From positions 124,001 to 188,000 of the forward strand of contig NZ_JAUOPD010000005.1 in NCBI RefSeq assembly GCF_030546745.1: 64,000 bases of DNA, in the 5' to 3' direction. The notes under the pieces were generated by a model. It was not told where the DNA came from. It searched no databases and saw only the letters and a list, made by a program, of their open reading frames with translations. This document shows positions 56,257-64,000 of this stretch, piece after piece (positions within the stretch are counted from its first letter, which is position 1; every line of letters begins with the position of its first letter). The position numbers were made by a program, and so were the translations under genes. This DNA comes from Thalassotalea sp. 1_MG-2023. Lineage in GTDB: Bacteria > Pseudomonadota > Gammaproteobacteria > Enterobacterales > Alteromonadaceae.

Positions 56257-57027
56257 TTAATATTTTACGGTAAAAGCAGATGGATAGCCTTGTGTCTTTA
56301 GCTGTTCTAGCAGCATGCTAATGACTGTCTTTTCTTTGATAGGGCCAATATGAACTTTGTAATAGCCATTTTCTTGTTTAGCTTTGGTGGGGTAATTAAA
56401 CAATGTACTAATTTTGTTGGCGGTTTTATTAGCTTGAGTTGAGTTTTTAGTGGCAAAAACTTGAATATAATGCGTTTTTTCTTTGTTAACTACTGTGGCT
56501 TCTTGGTTGATATTGCTAATTGCTTCTACAGTAACTTGTGCGGTTCCTGTTTTAAGCATATCTAACTTATATGCTGCACTATATGACAGGTCAATCACAC
56601 GATCTTCATGGAAAGGGCCGCGGTCATTTACTCGCACAATGACAGATTTATTATTGGCGAGGTTGGTGACTCTGACATACGTTGGTAATGGTAAGTTTTT
56701 ATGGGCGGCACTCATACCGTACATATTATAAATTTCACCGTTTGAGGTTAAATGACCATGAAATTTTTTACCGTACCAAGAAGCTTCACCTTGTTGCTTA
56801 AAGTTAGAGGCGTTATCAAGTACTTCATACTGAATACCTCTAACGGTGTAGTTTCGGTTACCACCTCTACTTTTTTTCTCAACTCTGGGTATCGCGTCTT
56901 GTAACTCTACAGCGCTAGGTTTCCTAGTTGGTGAGCTATCGTGTTGTTGTTTATAGCGCCCTTGTTGTGCGCTACAACCCATTAATACAATAAAAACAAT
57001 AATGAAAAGAAAGTTTGTATAAGTCAT
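56257..57027 (-). CDS. rlpA: RlpA-type septal-ring lytic transglycosylase (lipoprotein)
   Basis: A 256-residue lipoprotein with lipobox LMGC, a double-psi beta-barrel RlpA domain (GEASWYGKKFHGHLTSNGE, VRVNDRGPFHEDRVIDLSYSAA) and a C-terminal SPOR domain (HYIQVFATKNSTQANKTAN). It cuts denuded glycan strands at the septum. The ATG at 57027 starts two bases inside the stop of rodA; a TTG at 57057 is less likely because it would place non-signal residues before the lipobox. Confidence 0.92.
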   Translation of the reverse strand: MTYTNFLFIIVFIVLMGCSAQQGRYKQQHDSSPTRKPSAVELQDAIPRVEKKSRGGNRNYTVRGIQYEVLDNASNFKQQGEASWYGKKFHGHLTSNGEIYNMYGMSAAHKNLPLPTYVRVTNLANNKSVIVRVNDRGPFHEDRVIDLSYSAAYKLDMLKTGTAQVTVEAISNINQEATVVNKEKTHYIQVFATKNSTQANKTANKISTLFNYPTKAKQENGYYKVHIGPIKEKTVISMLLEQLKTQGYPSAFTVKY

Positions 57028-57028
57028 A

Positions 57029-58144
57029 TTACATAATAAATCGTCTATGAGTACCAATGGCCATTAAAATGCCAAACCCAGCCATCAAGGTTACCATTGA
57101 TGTACCGCCATAGCTTACCAAAGGTAGCGGCACACCTACCACGGGTAATAATCCAGAAACCATGCCTATATTGACAAAAACATAAACAAAAAAGGTTAAG
57201 GTAATACTACCAGCTAAAAGTTTAGTGAAGGCGTGTTGTGCATTAACAGCAATCCAAAGCCCTCGCATTACAATGGCTAAATACACTACGAGTAATAATG
57301 TTACTCCAACTAAGCCAAATTCTTCACTAAATACTGCAAAAATAAAATCAGTGTGCCGTTCAGGTAGAAATTCAAGTTGTGATTGTGTGCCTTGCATCCA
57401 GCCTTTACCATTTAATCCTCCAGAACCAATTGCAATTTTAGATTGAATGATATGGTAACCAGAGCCTAATGGATCTTGTTCAGGATTTAAGAAAGTGAGT
57501 ACGCGTTGTTTTTGATAGTCTTTCATCAAAAACATCCATAAAACCGGTGCAAAAGCAGAACCGAGCACGGCACAACCACCGATAAGTTTCCAACTAGCAC
57601 CGGCAAGAAAGATAACAAATACCCCAGAACTCGCTATTAAGAGAGACGTACCCAAGTCAGGTTGTTTAGCAATTAATAGTGTTGGGACAATCACCATTAA
57701 AAAGGCAATGATAATATGCTTAAATTTAGTGGGTAGGTCATATTGACTAATAAACCAAGCAATAGTTATGGGAACAATGAGCTTCATAATTTCAGAAGGC
57801 TGAAAACTTACAAAGCCTAAATTTAACCAACGTTGTGCACCTTTACCTACATGGCCAAAAGCTAAAACGGCAACAAGTAAACCTATGCCTACTATGTACA
57901 TTGGTACCGCCCATTTTCGCCAGACTAATGGAGGGATTTGCGCAATAATAAACATGGCAACAAACGCGATGCTTAGGCGCTTTATATGCCTGATCACAGT
58001 AGCGCTATCACCACCACTTGCACTGTAAACAATGAAACCGCCTAAAATAATTAAGCACATTAACCCTATCAATAACGGCATATCTATATGTAACATTTGC
58101 CAGAACGAACGTTGTGCTTGTTGATCGTGTTTATGAGAACGCAT
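57029..58144 (-). CDS. rodA: Rod-shape peptidoglycan glycosyltransferase RodA (MrdB)
   Basis: A 371-residue SEDS-family membrane protein that polymerises peptidoglycan in the elongasome with PBP2. Ten-helix topology; conserved PSEIMKL, FIFAVFSEEFGLVG and PLPLVSYGGTSM. It lies between mrdA and rlpA, the standard order. Confidence 0.96.
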   Translation of the reverse strand: MRSHKHDQQAQRSFWQMLHIDMPLLIGLMCLIILGGFIVYSASGGDSATVIRHIKRLSIAFVAMFIIAQIPPLVWRKWAVPMYIVGIGLLVAVLAFGHVGKGAQRWLNLGFVSFQPSEIMKLIVPITIAWFISQYDLPTKFKHIIIAFLMVIVPTLLIAKQPDLGTSLLIASSGVFVIFLAGASWKLIGGCAVLGSAFAPVLWMFLMKDYQKQRVLTFLNPEQDPLGSGYHIIQSKIAIGSGGLNGKGWMQGTQSQLEFLPERHTDFIFAVFSEEFGLVGVTLLLVVYLAIVMRGLWIAVNAQHAFTKLLAGSITLTFFVYVFVNIGMVSGLLPVVGVPLPLVSYGGTSMVTLMAGFGILMAIGTHRRFIM

Positions 58145-58171
58145 TAAAAGCCTCTTGCTACTAGGTAGTCG

Positions 58172-60124
58172 TTAATCATCATCAACACCGTAGGTATTTT
58201 CGTGGAGTGGATGCGGTTTTTTACTAACAATTTCACGATCACCGAAGTACTGATCAAGTATTTGTCTTGCTACAGGGGCTGCATTGGTTGCCCCACCACC
58301 TTCAGCAACATTTTCTATCGCAACGGCAACAACGATTTCAGGGTTCTCATAGGGGGCAAAAGCGACAAACATGGCATTATCAAGTTGACTCTCTTCTGTA
58401 GTGCTCGCATCGTACTTCTCATCTTGTGCTAAATTTGCCGTTTGTGCAGAACCTGTTTTACCGGCAGCATCATACTTGTGGCCGATAAAAGCTCGGTAAC
58501 CGGTAGCGCCTTTATTTTGTACCGTATTGTGTAAACCATCTAACACATAGTCCCAATTTTTATCATCTTTTAAGACAATAGGGGGTTTTTCATCGATGGC
58601 GATATTTTCAATACGGCTGGTTTGTTCTGAAGTGGTGCCATCCTGAGAGTCGTAAGTGGTTTTTGCTTTGACTAAATGTGGTACTTTTATTCGCCCTTTA
58701 TTCACTAAAATTGAAATAGCTTGAGCAAGTTGCAGTGGTGTTGCGGTCCAAAAGCTTTGTCCAATACCAACGGATAGCGTTTCACCGGTATACCATGGTT
58801 GATTATATCTCGCGCGTTTCCATTCAACACTGGGCATAATAGCTTTGTTTTCTTCATAAATATCAATGCCAGTGTATTCACCAAAGCCGAATTTTTCCAT
58901 CATACGAGCAATTTTCGTAATGCCTAATTTATAGGATAAATCATAATAATAAACATTACAGGATTGCTCGAGGGACTTCGATAAATTGACTTTACCGTGA
59001 CCCCACTTCTTCCAATCACGGCGTTTATTTTTAACCCCTTTTAATTGGTAAAAACCTGGATCGTATATTTCGGTTTCCGGGGTGATCACGCCGTCTTCTA
59101 AGCCTGTCAACGCAAGTAATGGTTTTATGGTTGAGGCTGGTGGGTAACCTTGTACGGTACGGTTAATTAAGGGTCGATCTTTTGAACTTAATAATTTACC
59201 GTAATTTTTAGTGCTGATGCCATGTACGAATAGATTCCCGTTGTAACTAGGGTTGGAATACATGGCTAACACACCGCCATCACGAGGGTCGATAGCTACG
59301 ATTGCCCCTCGTTTACCTGATAATGCGCGTTTGGCAATCATTTGCAATTCGATATCGAGGGATAAGGTTAAATCTTTTCCTGGCACCGGAGGGGTAAAGT
59401 TTAAGGTGCGAATAATACGCCCTTGGTTATTAATTTCTACTTCTTGGTGTCCTACCTTGCCATGCAATTCATCTTGGTAAAATTTTTCTAAGCCAAGCTT
59501 GCCAATATTACGCGTTGCCTTGTAGTTTTCTTCTTTTCCTTGTTCTTCTAATTTTATGGCATCTCGACGATTAATTCGCGCAACGTAACCTAAGGAATGT
59601 GTTGTTAAATCAGCAAATGGATAATAACGCTTTAAACGTGCTTCAATGAACACGCCAGGAAACTTATGTTGATTTACAGAAAACAAAGCCACTTGTTGAT
59701 CACTTAAACGCGATAATAATTCAATCGGCTTAAATCGGCGTTTACTGCGTAGAGATTTAAAAAGCTTTTCTTGTTTTTCGGCTGAAATGCCTAATAATTT
59801 ACTGACTTCGGTAACGGTTTTTTCGAGGTCTTTGATTTGCTCGGGGATCAATTCAATACTGTAAACAGGCTTATTTTCGGCAAGCAATACACCATTTCTA
59901 TCATAAATTAAGCCACGGTTTGGTGCCACGGGTAATAGCTTTATCCGATTAGAGTTTGAACGTGTTTGGTAATTTTCAAAAGAGCTTATTTGCAAGTTGT
60001 AGGCTTTACTAAATAGCACCAACAACATGATAACTACACCCAATAATGCAATGAAGGAACGTCGCGCAAATAAATTTGCTTCTGCGGTGTGGTTTCTAAT
60101 GGCGACCCGAGGCTGCTTAACCAT
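58172..60124 (-). CDS. mrdA: Peptidoglycan D,D-transpeptidase MrdA (PBP2)
   Basis: A 650-residue penicillin-binding protein 2 that cross-links new wall during elongation. One N-terminal membrane helix (FIALLGVVIMLLVLFSKAYN), a dimerisation domain, then the transpeptidase with SxxK in PASTIKP, SxN in SCNVYY and KTG in AGKTGSAQTA. Length is typical. It is followed by rodA at 27 bases. Confidence 0.96.
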   Translation of the reverse strand: MVKQPRVAIRNHTAEANLFARRSFIALLGVVIMLLVLFSKAYNLQISSFENYQTRSNSNRIKLLPVAPNRGLIYDRNGVLLAENKPVYSIELIPEQIKDLEKTVTEVSKLLGISAEKQEKLFKSLRSKRRFKPIELLSRLSDQQVALFSVNQHKFPGVFIEARLKRYYPFADLTTHSLGYVARINRRDAIKLEEQGKEENYKATRNIGKLGLEKFYQDELHGKVGHQEVEINNQGRIIRTLNFTPPVPGKDLTLSLDIELQMIAKRALSGKRGAIVAIDPRDGGVLAMYSNPSYNGNLFVHGISTKNYGKLLSSKDRPLINRTVQGYPPASTIKPLLALTGLEDGVITPETEIYDPGFYQLKGVKNKRRDWKKWGHGKVNLSKSLEQSCNVYYYDLSYKLGITKIARMMEKFGFGEYTGIDIYEENKAIMPSVEWKRARYNQPWYTGETLSVGIGQSFWTATPLQLAQAISILVNKGRIKVPHLVKAKTTYDSQDGTTSEQTSRIENIAIDEKPPIVLKDDKNWDYVLDGLHNTVQNKGATGYRAFIGHKYDAAGKTGSAQTANLAQDEKYDASTTEESQLDNAMFVAFAPYENPEIVVAVAIENVAEGGGATNAAPVARQILDQYFGDREIVSKKPHPLHENTYGVDDD

Positions 60125-60126
60125 TG

Positions 60127-60597
60127 TTACTCTCTATGGTAAGGGTGGTTGTTGTTGATGCTCCAAGCTCTATATAAGCTTTCAGCAATTAAAACACGGA
60201 CCATAGGGTGTGGCAAAGTTAATGGTGATAGCGACCATTTTTGTTCTGAAGCTTGAATACAAGCTGGCGCTAATCCCTCAGGCCCCCCCACAAGCAGTGC
60301 AACATCTCGACCATCGAGCTGCCACTTTTCGAGATGCTGTGCGAGTTGCGGTGTTGTCAACGGCTTACCCGTGACTTCTAATGTCACGATCTTACTACCT
60401 TTAGGGATGGCCGCTAGCATTTGCTGACCTTCTTTTTCAAGGATTCTAGCAATATCGGCGTTTTTACCACGTTTTCCTGGTGTTATTTCTACCAGTTCGA
60501 ATGATAAGTCACGAGGAAATCGTCTTTGGTATTCAGCAAAACCTTGAAGCACCCAAGCTGGCATTTTATTACCAACAGCAAACAGCGTTATACGCAT
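60127..60597 (-). CDS. rlmH: 23S rRNA pseudouridine-1915 N3-methyltransferase RlmH
   Basis: A 156-residue SPOUT methyltransferase that modifies position 1915 of 23S rRNA in assembled ribosomes. The start [25 protein letters not shown] and the C-terminal [21 protein letters not shown] are diagnostic. Two bases separate it from mrdA. Confidence 0.97.
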   Translation of the reverse strand: MRITLFAVGNKMPAWVLQGFAEYQRRFPRDLSFELVEITPGKRGKNADIARILEKEGQQMLAAIPKGSKIVTLEVTGKPLTTPQLAQHLEKWQLDGRDVALLVGGPEGLAPACIQASEQKWSLSPLTLPHPMVRVLIAESLYRAWSINNNHPYHRE

Positions 60598-60603
60598 AAA
60601 TAA

Positions 60604-60924
60604 TTAGGCTTCCCAAAGCTGTTCTAGTTGATACGTGTCCCGCGTTTCATCCGTCATGATGTGAACAATAACATCACCTAAATCAACCAAACACCATTCA
60701 CCAGTATCATTTCCTTCGATTCCTAAAGGCTCAATAGATTCTGCTCGACACTCCATAATTACGTGCTGGGCGATTGATTTCACGTGGCGTGTAGAATTAC
60801 CCGAGGCGATAATCATGTAATCGGCGAAGTCTGATTTTTGGCTAATGTTAATTGAGGTGATATCTCTACCTTTTAAATCATCAATTTTGTCTACAATAAA
60901 TGGGGCAATTGCGTCTATGTGCAA
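60604..60924 (-). CDS. rsfS: Ribosome silencing factor RsfS
   Basis: A 106-residue protein that binds ribosomal protein L14 and blocks subunit joining in starvation. The core ISQKSDFADYMIIASGNSTRH and GEWCLVDLGDVIVHIM is conserved. It lies between nadD and rlmH. Confidence 0.96.
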   Translation of the reverse strand: MHIDAIAPFIVDKIDDLKGRDITSINISQKSDFADYMIIASGNSTRHVKSIAQHVIMECRAESIEPLGIEGNDTGEWCLVDLGDVIVHIMTDETRDTYQLEQLWEA

Positions 60925-61001
60925 CGTTTCGTCTCTTCATTAGTAAAATATATCTGAATAATAGCACTAATCTAACACTAGGTTAATAGGTGAAAAGCGG
61001 C

Positions 61002-61664
61002 TTAACGATACAAATTGTGTTGGAAAATATAGTTAGCAACTTCTTTAGGCATATCGTTTTGATTGATTTGCCCTTCACGAATTGAATGTCGAATGTTAGT
61101 GGAAGAAATATCAAACGCTTTCTGCTGTACAAAACCAATTAAACCTGCGTGTGTTGTTGTCAGTTTTAGGTGATCATCGGTAAAAAACGGATTAAGTAAT
61201 GTTAGCTTTTCTTTATCTAAAGTCTCTTGTTGATATCCCGGCCTAACGGTAACAATCAAGTGGCAATATTTTAAAATTTCCTGCCATTGAAACCATGAGG
61301 TAAAGGTAAGTAATGAGTCCATACCAATGATAAAGAAAAGTTGCCAATTGGGCTGTTGTTGGCTTATTTCTTTTAGGGTCTCTACCGTATACGAAGGGCT
61401 GTTACGTAAAAGCTCTCTTGCGTCTAACTGACATTTTTTATGTATATTACTTGCTAACGCGACCATGTTTTTGCGATGTTCTGCGCTGGCAACCGTCGTA
61501 TTTTTATGGGGGGGAATATGTGCAGGCAACAGCAATAATTGATCAAGTGCGAATGTATCGATACATGCGATAGCAGGGTATAGATGACCGTTATGGATTG
61601 GATCAAAGGTGCCGCCTAAAATACCAATTCGTTGCTTGGTTAAATTATGCGTCGCCATACTCAT
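61002..61664 (-). CDS. nadD: Nicotinate-nucleotide adenylyltransferase NadD
   Basis: A 220-residue enzyme that makes deamido-NAD from nicotinate mononucleotide and ATP. The nucleotide-binding motif is GGTFDPIHNGHL and the ISSTNIR motif near the C-terminus (DISSTNIRHSI) is present. It overlaps holA by 20 bases. The second methionine (61658) is an alternative start. Confidence 0.95.
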   Translation of the reverse strand: MSMATHNLTKQRIGILGGTFDPIHNGHLYPAIACIDTFALDQLLLLPAHIPPHKNTTVASAEHRKNMVALASNIHKKCQLDARELLRNSPSYTVETLKEISQQQPNWQLFFIIGMDSLLTFTSWFQWQEILKYCHLIVTVRPGYQQETLDKEKLTLLNPFFTDDHLKLTTTHAGLIGFVQQKAFDISSTNIRHSIREGQINQNDMPKEVANYIFQHNLYR

Positions 61665-62694
61665 AATTCAAAGACAAACCTTTTGTTGTTTCACCATAAA
61701 ATAACGATGTAATCACATCGGCTAATAAAAGAAATACATTGAAATCACTGGTTGTTTTCATGGTTAAATCTACCTCAGCTATTCTTGCTAATGCAATGGC
61801 TAAGTGTGGTGGTGACATGGTGTTCAATGCTTTTTGATACAGTGGCTTTCGTTTATCCCAAATGCGATATTCTTTGAAGATAGTTTGAATGTCTTGGCCA
61901 GAAGCAATGTGTTCTTGCATAAGGTTTAATTGTTTAATTTCTTTATGGATAAACCATAATAGCTGACCAGCAGACGTTCCATCGTGTTGCAACTGGTCGA
62001 GTATGCTTATGCATTTTGATAAGTCTCCCAACAGCATGGCATCAATAAGTTGAAACGGATTGAATTTCGCTTGCTTGATCATCAGCTGTTCTGCTTGTTC
62101 AGCGATAATTAACTGCTGCCCAAATAAAATAGCGAGCTTTTGCAGCTCTTGATCGAGCGCATGTAAATTGCCTTCAAACAGTTCAGCCAGTAATAGCATA
62201 ACATCAGGAAGCATATTAATTTGATAAAACCGTGCTTGCTTTTGCACCCACTGTTGTAGGTGTTTACCTTCAATATCATATAACGGTAAAAAATAGCCGT
62301 TTGATTCTAATGCTTTAACCCATTTACGCTTTTGTGTTGGGGCATCAAGTTTGTTGCCATGTATTAATAATAAAACATCGGGCACTAGCTGTTGAGCAAT
62401 GTCAGCAAGTATCTTGCTACCTGTATCACCAATTTTGTTTGTCAGTAATTCAAGTTCGATGATTCGTAAACTGGCGAACAAGCTCATGGCTTGGTATTCT
62501 TGAACTAATTGTGACCAATCAAATTTATCATCAACGGTAAACTGAATTATTTCATCGAAGCCTTGTTGTTTATAGTGTTGTTTTATTGTTGAAAGGCTGT
62601 TCGATTTTTGCCATGGTTCATCACCAAAAATCAGCCATACAGGTACAGCAGGTTTGTTTAGCGTTGCTGTTAGTTGATTATGATAAATTCTCAC
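61645..62694 (-). CDS. holA: DNA polymerase III delta subunit HolA
   Basis: A 349-residue clamp-loader subunit that opens the beta clamp. The start (MRIYHNQLTATLNKPAVPVWLIFGDEPW) and the AAA-like domain without a P-loop fit HolA. It lies between lptE and nadD, the standard order. Confidence 0.94.
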   Translation of the reverse strand: MRIYHNQLTATLNKPAVPVWLIFGDEPWQKSNSLSTIKQHYKQQGFDEIIQFTVDDKFDWSQLVQEYQAMSLFASLRIIELELLTNKIGDTGSKILADIAQQLVPDVLLLIHGNKLDAPTQKRKWVKALESNGYFLPLYDIEGKHLQQWVQKQARFYQINMLPDVMLLLAELFEGNLHALDQELQKLAILFGQQLIIAEQAEQLMIKQAKFNPFQLIDAMLLGDLSKCISILDQLQHDGTSAGQLLWFIHKEIKQLNLMQEHIASGQDIQTIFKEYRIWDKRKPLYQKALNTMSPPHLAIALARIAEVDLTMKTTSDFNVFLLLADVITSLFYGETTKGLSLNYEYGDA

Positions 62695-62713
62695 GTGATT
62701 AATTGCTTCTCAA

Positions 62714-63226
62714 TTAGCGTTGTATACTGGCCATATTGCGTAATATTTTGTCTGCTGCCTCAATACGCATTTCTTTCAACATCATCGATAATTCTCGACT
62801 TTTCGCCAATGCGATATCTGGGTCGTCTTGATAATCTCGATTTAATTCAAAACGAAAATCAAGGGGATCTTGTTCTTTAAATCGCAATTGATAGTTTACG
62901 GTATAGATAAGTTCATATTCCGCTACTTGTCCATTGGCAAAGACTGATAATGTTCTTCGATCTAAGGTGTCTTTTAAAATACGTAACTCAGGTAATGTAT
63001 TGTCAAATTGTTTAGCAACGGTAACTTGATTACGCTGTAAATGTTGAATTGTCAGACGAGTAAGTTCACCGTACCTGTCTACCGAACTAACATTTAAATG
63101 TTGTAGCTCTGGGTCAAGCAAATAATTTCCTCGCAGCTGGAAACCGCAGGCTGTTAGCACTAAGGTGAACAGCATAACGCTGAACACCTTATAGTTAACG
63201 GGTAAGTTACTACTTACTACACTCAT
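62714..63226 (-). CDS. lptE: LPS-assembly lipoprotein LptE
   Basis: A 170-residue outer-membrane lipoprotein that plugs the LptD barrel and helps place lipopolysaccharide in the outer leaflet. Lipobox LTAC followed by GFQLRGNY, the usual mature N-terminus. Its ATG overlaps the leuS stop by one base. Confidence 0.95.
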   Translation of the reverse strand: MSVVSSNLPVNYKVFSVMLFTLVLTACGFQLRGNYLLDPELQHLNVSSVDRYGELTRLTIQHLQRNQVTVAKQFDNTLPELRILKDTLDRRTLSVFANGQVAEYELIYTVNYQLRFKEQDPLDFRFELNRDYQDDPDIALAKSRELSMMLKEMRIEAADKILRNMASIQR

Positions 63227-64000
63227 TAATTCGCCACAATATTTAGTAGTTTACCGGGAACGTAAATAATTTTACGAATCGTTTTACCTTCAATAAATTT
63301 AGCGACATTTTCTTCTGTGGTGCCGAGTTGTTCAACAGAGTCTTGTGTTGCATCAGCAGCCACGGTAATTTTAGCGCGTAACTTACCGTTTACTTGCACA
63401 ATAATTAGCTTTTCATCTTCAACCAATGCGGTTTGATCAACAACAGGCCACGATGCGTTTTCAATCGTTGTACCATCACCAACTTCTTGCCATAAATGAT
63501 GACCTAAATGAGGTACAATAGGTGATAACATTAATACCACCGCTTGAACCGCTTCTTGCATTACTGCGCGATCTTCTTCGCTCGTTAGTGGTGCTTTAGC
63601 TAAATGGTTCATCAGCTCCATAATTGCAGCTATAGCCGTATTAAATGTGTTTCTACGGCCAATATCATCACTGACTTTATTGATGGTTTTGTGTAATTCT
63701 CTACGTAAGGTTTTTTGTTGGCTGTTTAAAGAAAGGCCAGCCAAATCTGGCGCACTGCCGCTTGCTTTGAAATCTGCCGCCAATTTATAAACGCGTTTTA
63801 AGAATCGATGTGCACCTTCAACGCCAGAGTCAGACCACTCTAGTGTTTGCTCAGGTGGAGAGGTAAACATAATAAATAAACGCACAGTATCCGCACCAAA
63901 AAGTTCAATCACTTCTTGTGGATCAATGCCGTTATTTTTAGATTTAGACATTTTACTCATGCCGGCAGAAATAACAGGTTGGCCATCAACTTTACTGGTT
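63226..64000 (-). CDS. leuS: Leucyl-tRNA synthetase, 3' part
   Basis: C-terminal part of the class I enzyme that charges tRNA-Leu. The KMSKS motif is in [15 protein letters not shown] and the anticodon-binding and C-terminal domains follow. The frame stays open from the methionine at 63960 to the window end ([13 protein letters not shown]), so the gene continues beyond the window. Confidence 0.96.
   Translation of the reverse strand, partial: TSKVDGQPVISAGMSKMSKSKNNGIDPQEVIELFGADTVRLFIMFTSPPEQTLEWSDSGVEGAHRFLKRVYKLAADFKASGSAPDLAGLSLNSQQKTLRRELHKTINKVSDDIGRRNTFNTAIAAIMELMNHLAKAPLTSEEDRAVMQEAVQAVVLMLSPIVPHLGHHLWQEVGDGTTIENASWPVVDQTALVEDEKLIIVQVNGKLRAKITVAADATQDSVEQLGTTEENVAKFIEGKTIRKIIYVPGKLLNIVAN

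Noticed and set aside
1-64000. tRNA, rRNA and riboswitch genes
   Set aside because: I looked for these in the intergenic regions and saw none that I could support by eye.

Overview
The window looks like a piece of chromosome from a marine gammaproteobacterium of the order Alteromonadales, most likely Colwelliaceae (Colwellia/Thalassotalea-like). The reasons are the AT-rich DNA, two TonB-dependent receptors, the fadI-fadJ pair, and housekeeping clusters in the usual gammaproteobacterial order (leuS-lptE-holA-nadD-rsfS-rlmH-mrdA-rodA-rlpA-dacA-ybeD-lipB-lipA). This placement is an inference from gene content; no 16S rRNA or tRNA gene was seen.

Layout. 1-5.3 kb (+): the end of a sulfate-assimilation operon (cysN 3' part, SLC13 permease, cysC, a DHH phosphoesterase) and galE. 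5.4-11.6 kb (-): an EAL-HDOD signalling protein, a large TonB receptor, and an ECF sigma factor paired with a DUF3379 protein. 11.8-18.7 kb (-): a tightly overlapping MoxR/DUF58/BatA/BatB/BatD operon. 18.9-22.4 kb (+): fadI-fadJ behind a FadR-like palindrome. 22.4-31.2 kb: repeat-rich spacer, two small proteins, a 1515-residue propeller-PAS-GGDEF-EAL protein and an M16 peptidase. 31.3-35.7 kb: sixA, smrB, prmB, aroC and an MFS transporter. 35.9-39.4 kb (+): a TonB receptor with a PepSY membrane protein. 52.7-64 kb (-): the lipA-to-leuS housekeeping block.

The main discovery is a complete Tn7-like transposon at 39490-52719 (13,230 bp). It has 8-bp terminal inverted repeats (TGTGAATT/AATTCACA), a 5-bp target duplication (ACTTC), three spaced 18-bp TnsB-type sites at the tnsA end and an abutting array at the other end. 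It encodes TnsA, TnsB, TnsC, a short TniQ and, alone at the far end, a TnsE-like protein. It sits inside the last codons of lipA. Joining the two flanks rebuilds a LipA ending in EEVK and a stop. In the occupied site the transposon end replaces that final lysine with VNFNPSSD and its own stop, so lipA stays open. The original lipA tail and a 3' hairpin are stranded 13 kb away at the far end. The transposon's tnsE now lies 52 nt downstream of lipA in the same orientation with no terminator between them, so the host lipB-lipA operon may drive it.

The cargo between the tns genes includes a C5 DNA methyltransferase preceded by a small possible HTH regulator and followed by a MORC-like GHKL ATPase (a probable unconventional restriction/defence cassette without a recognisable nuclease). 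It also carries a metallophosphoesterase with a Cys/His cluster, an outer-membrane beta-barrel and an unknown secreted protein. No CRISPR array or cas gene was seen, so targeting of lipA is most likely by TniQ.
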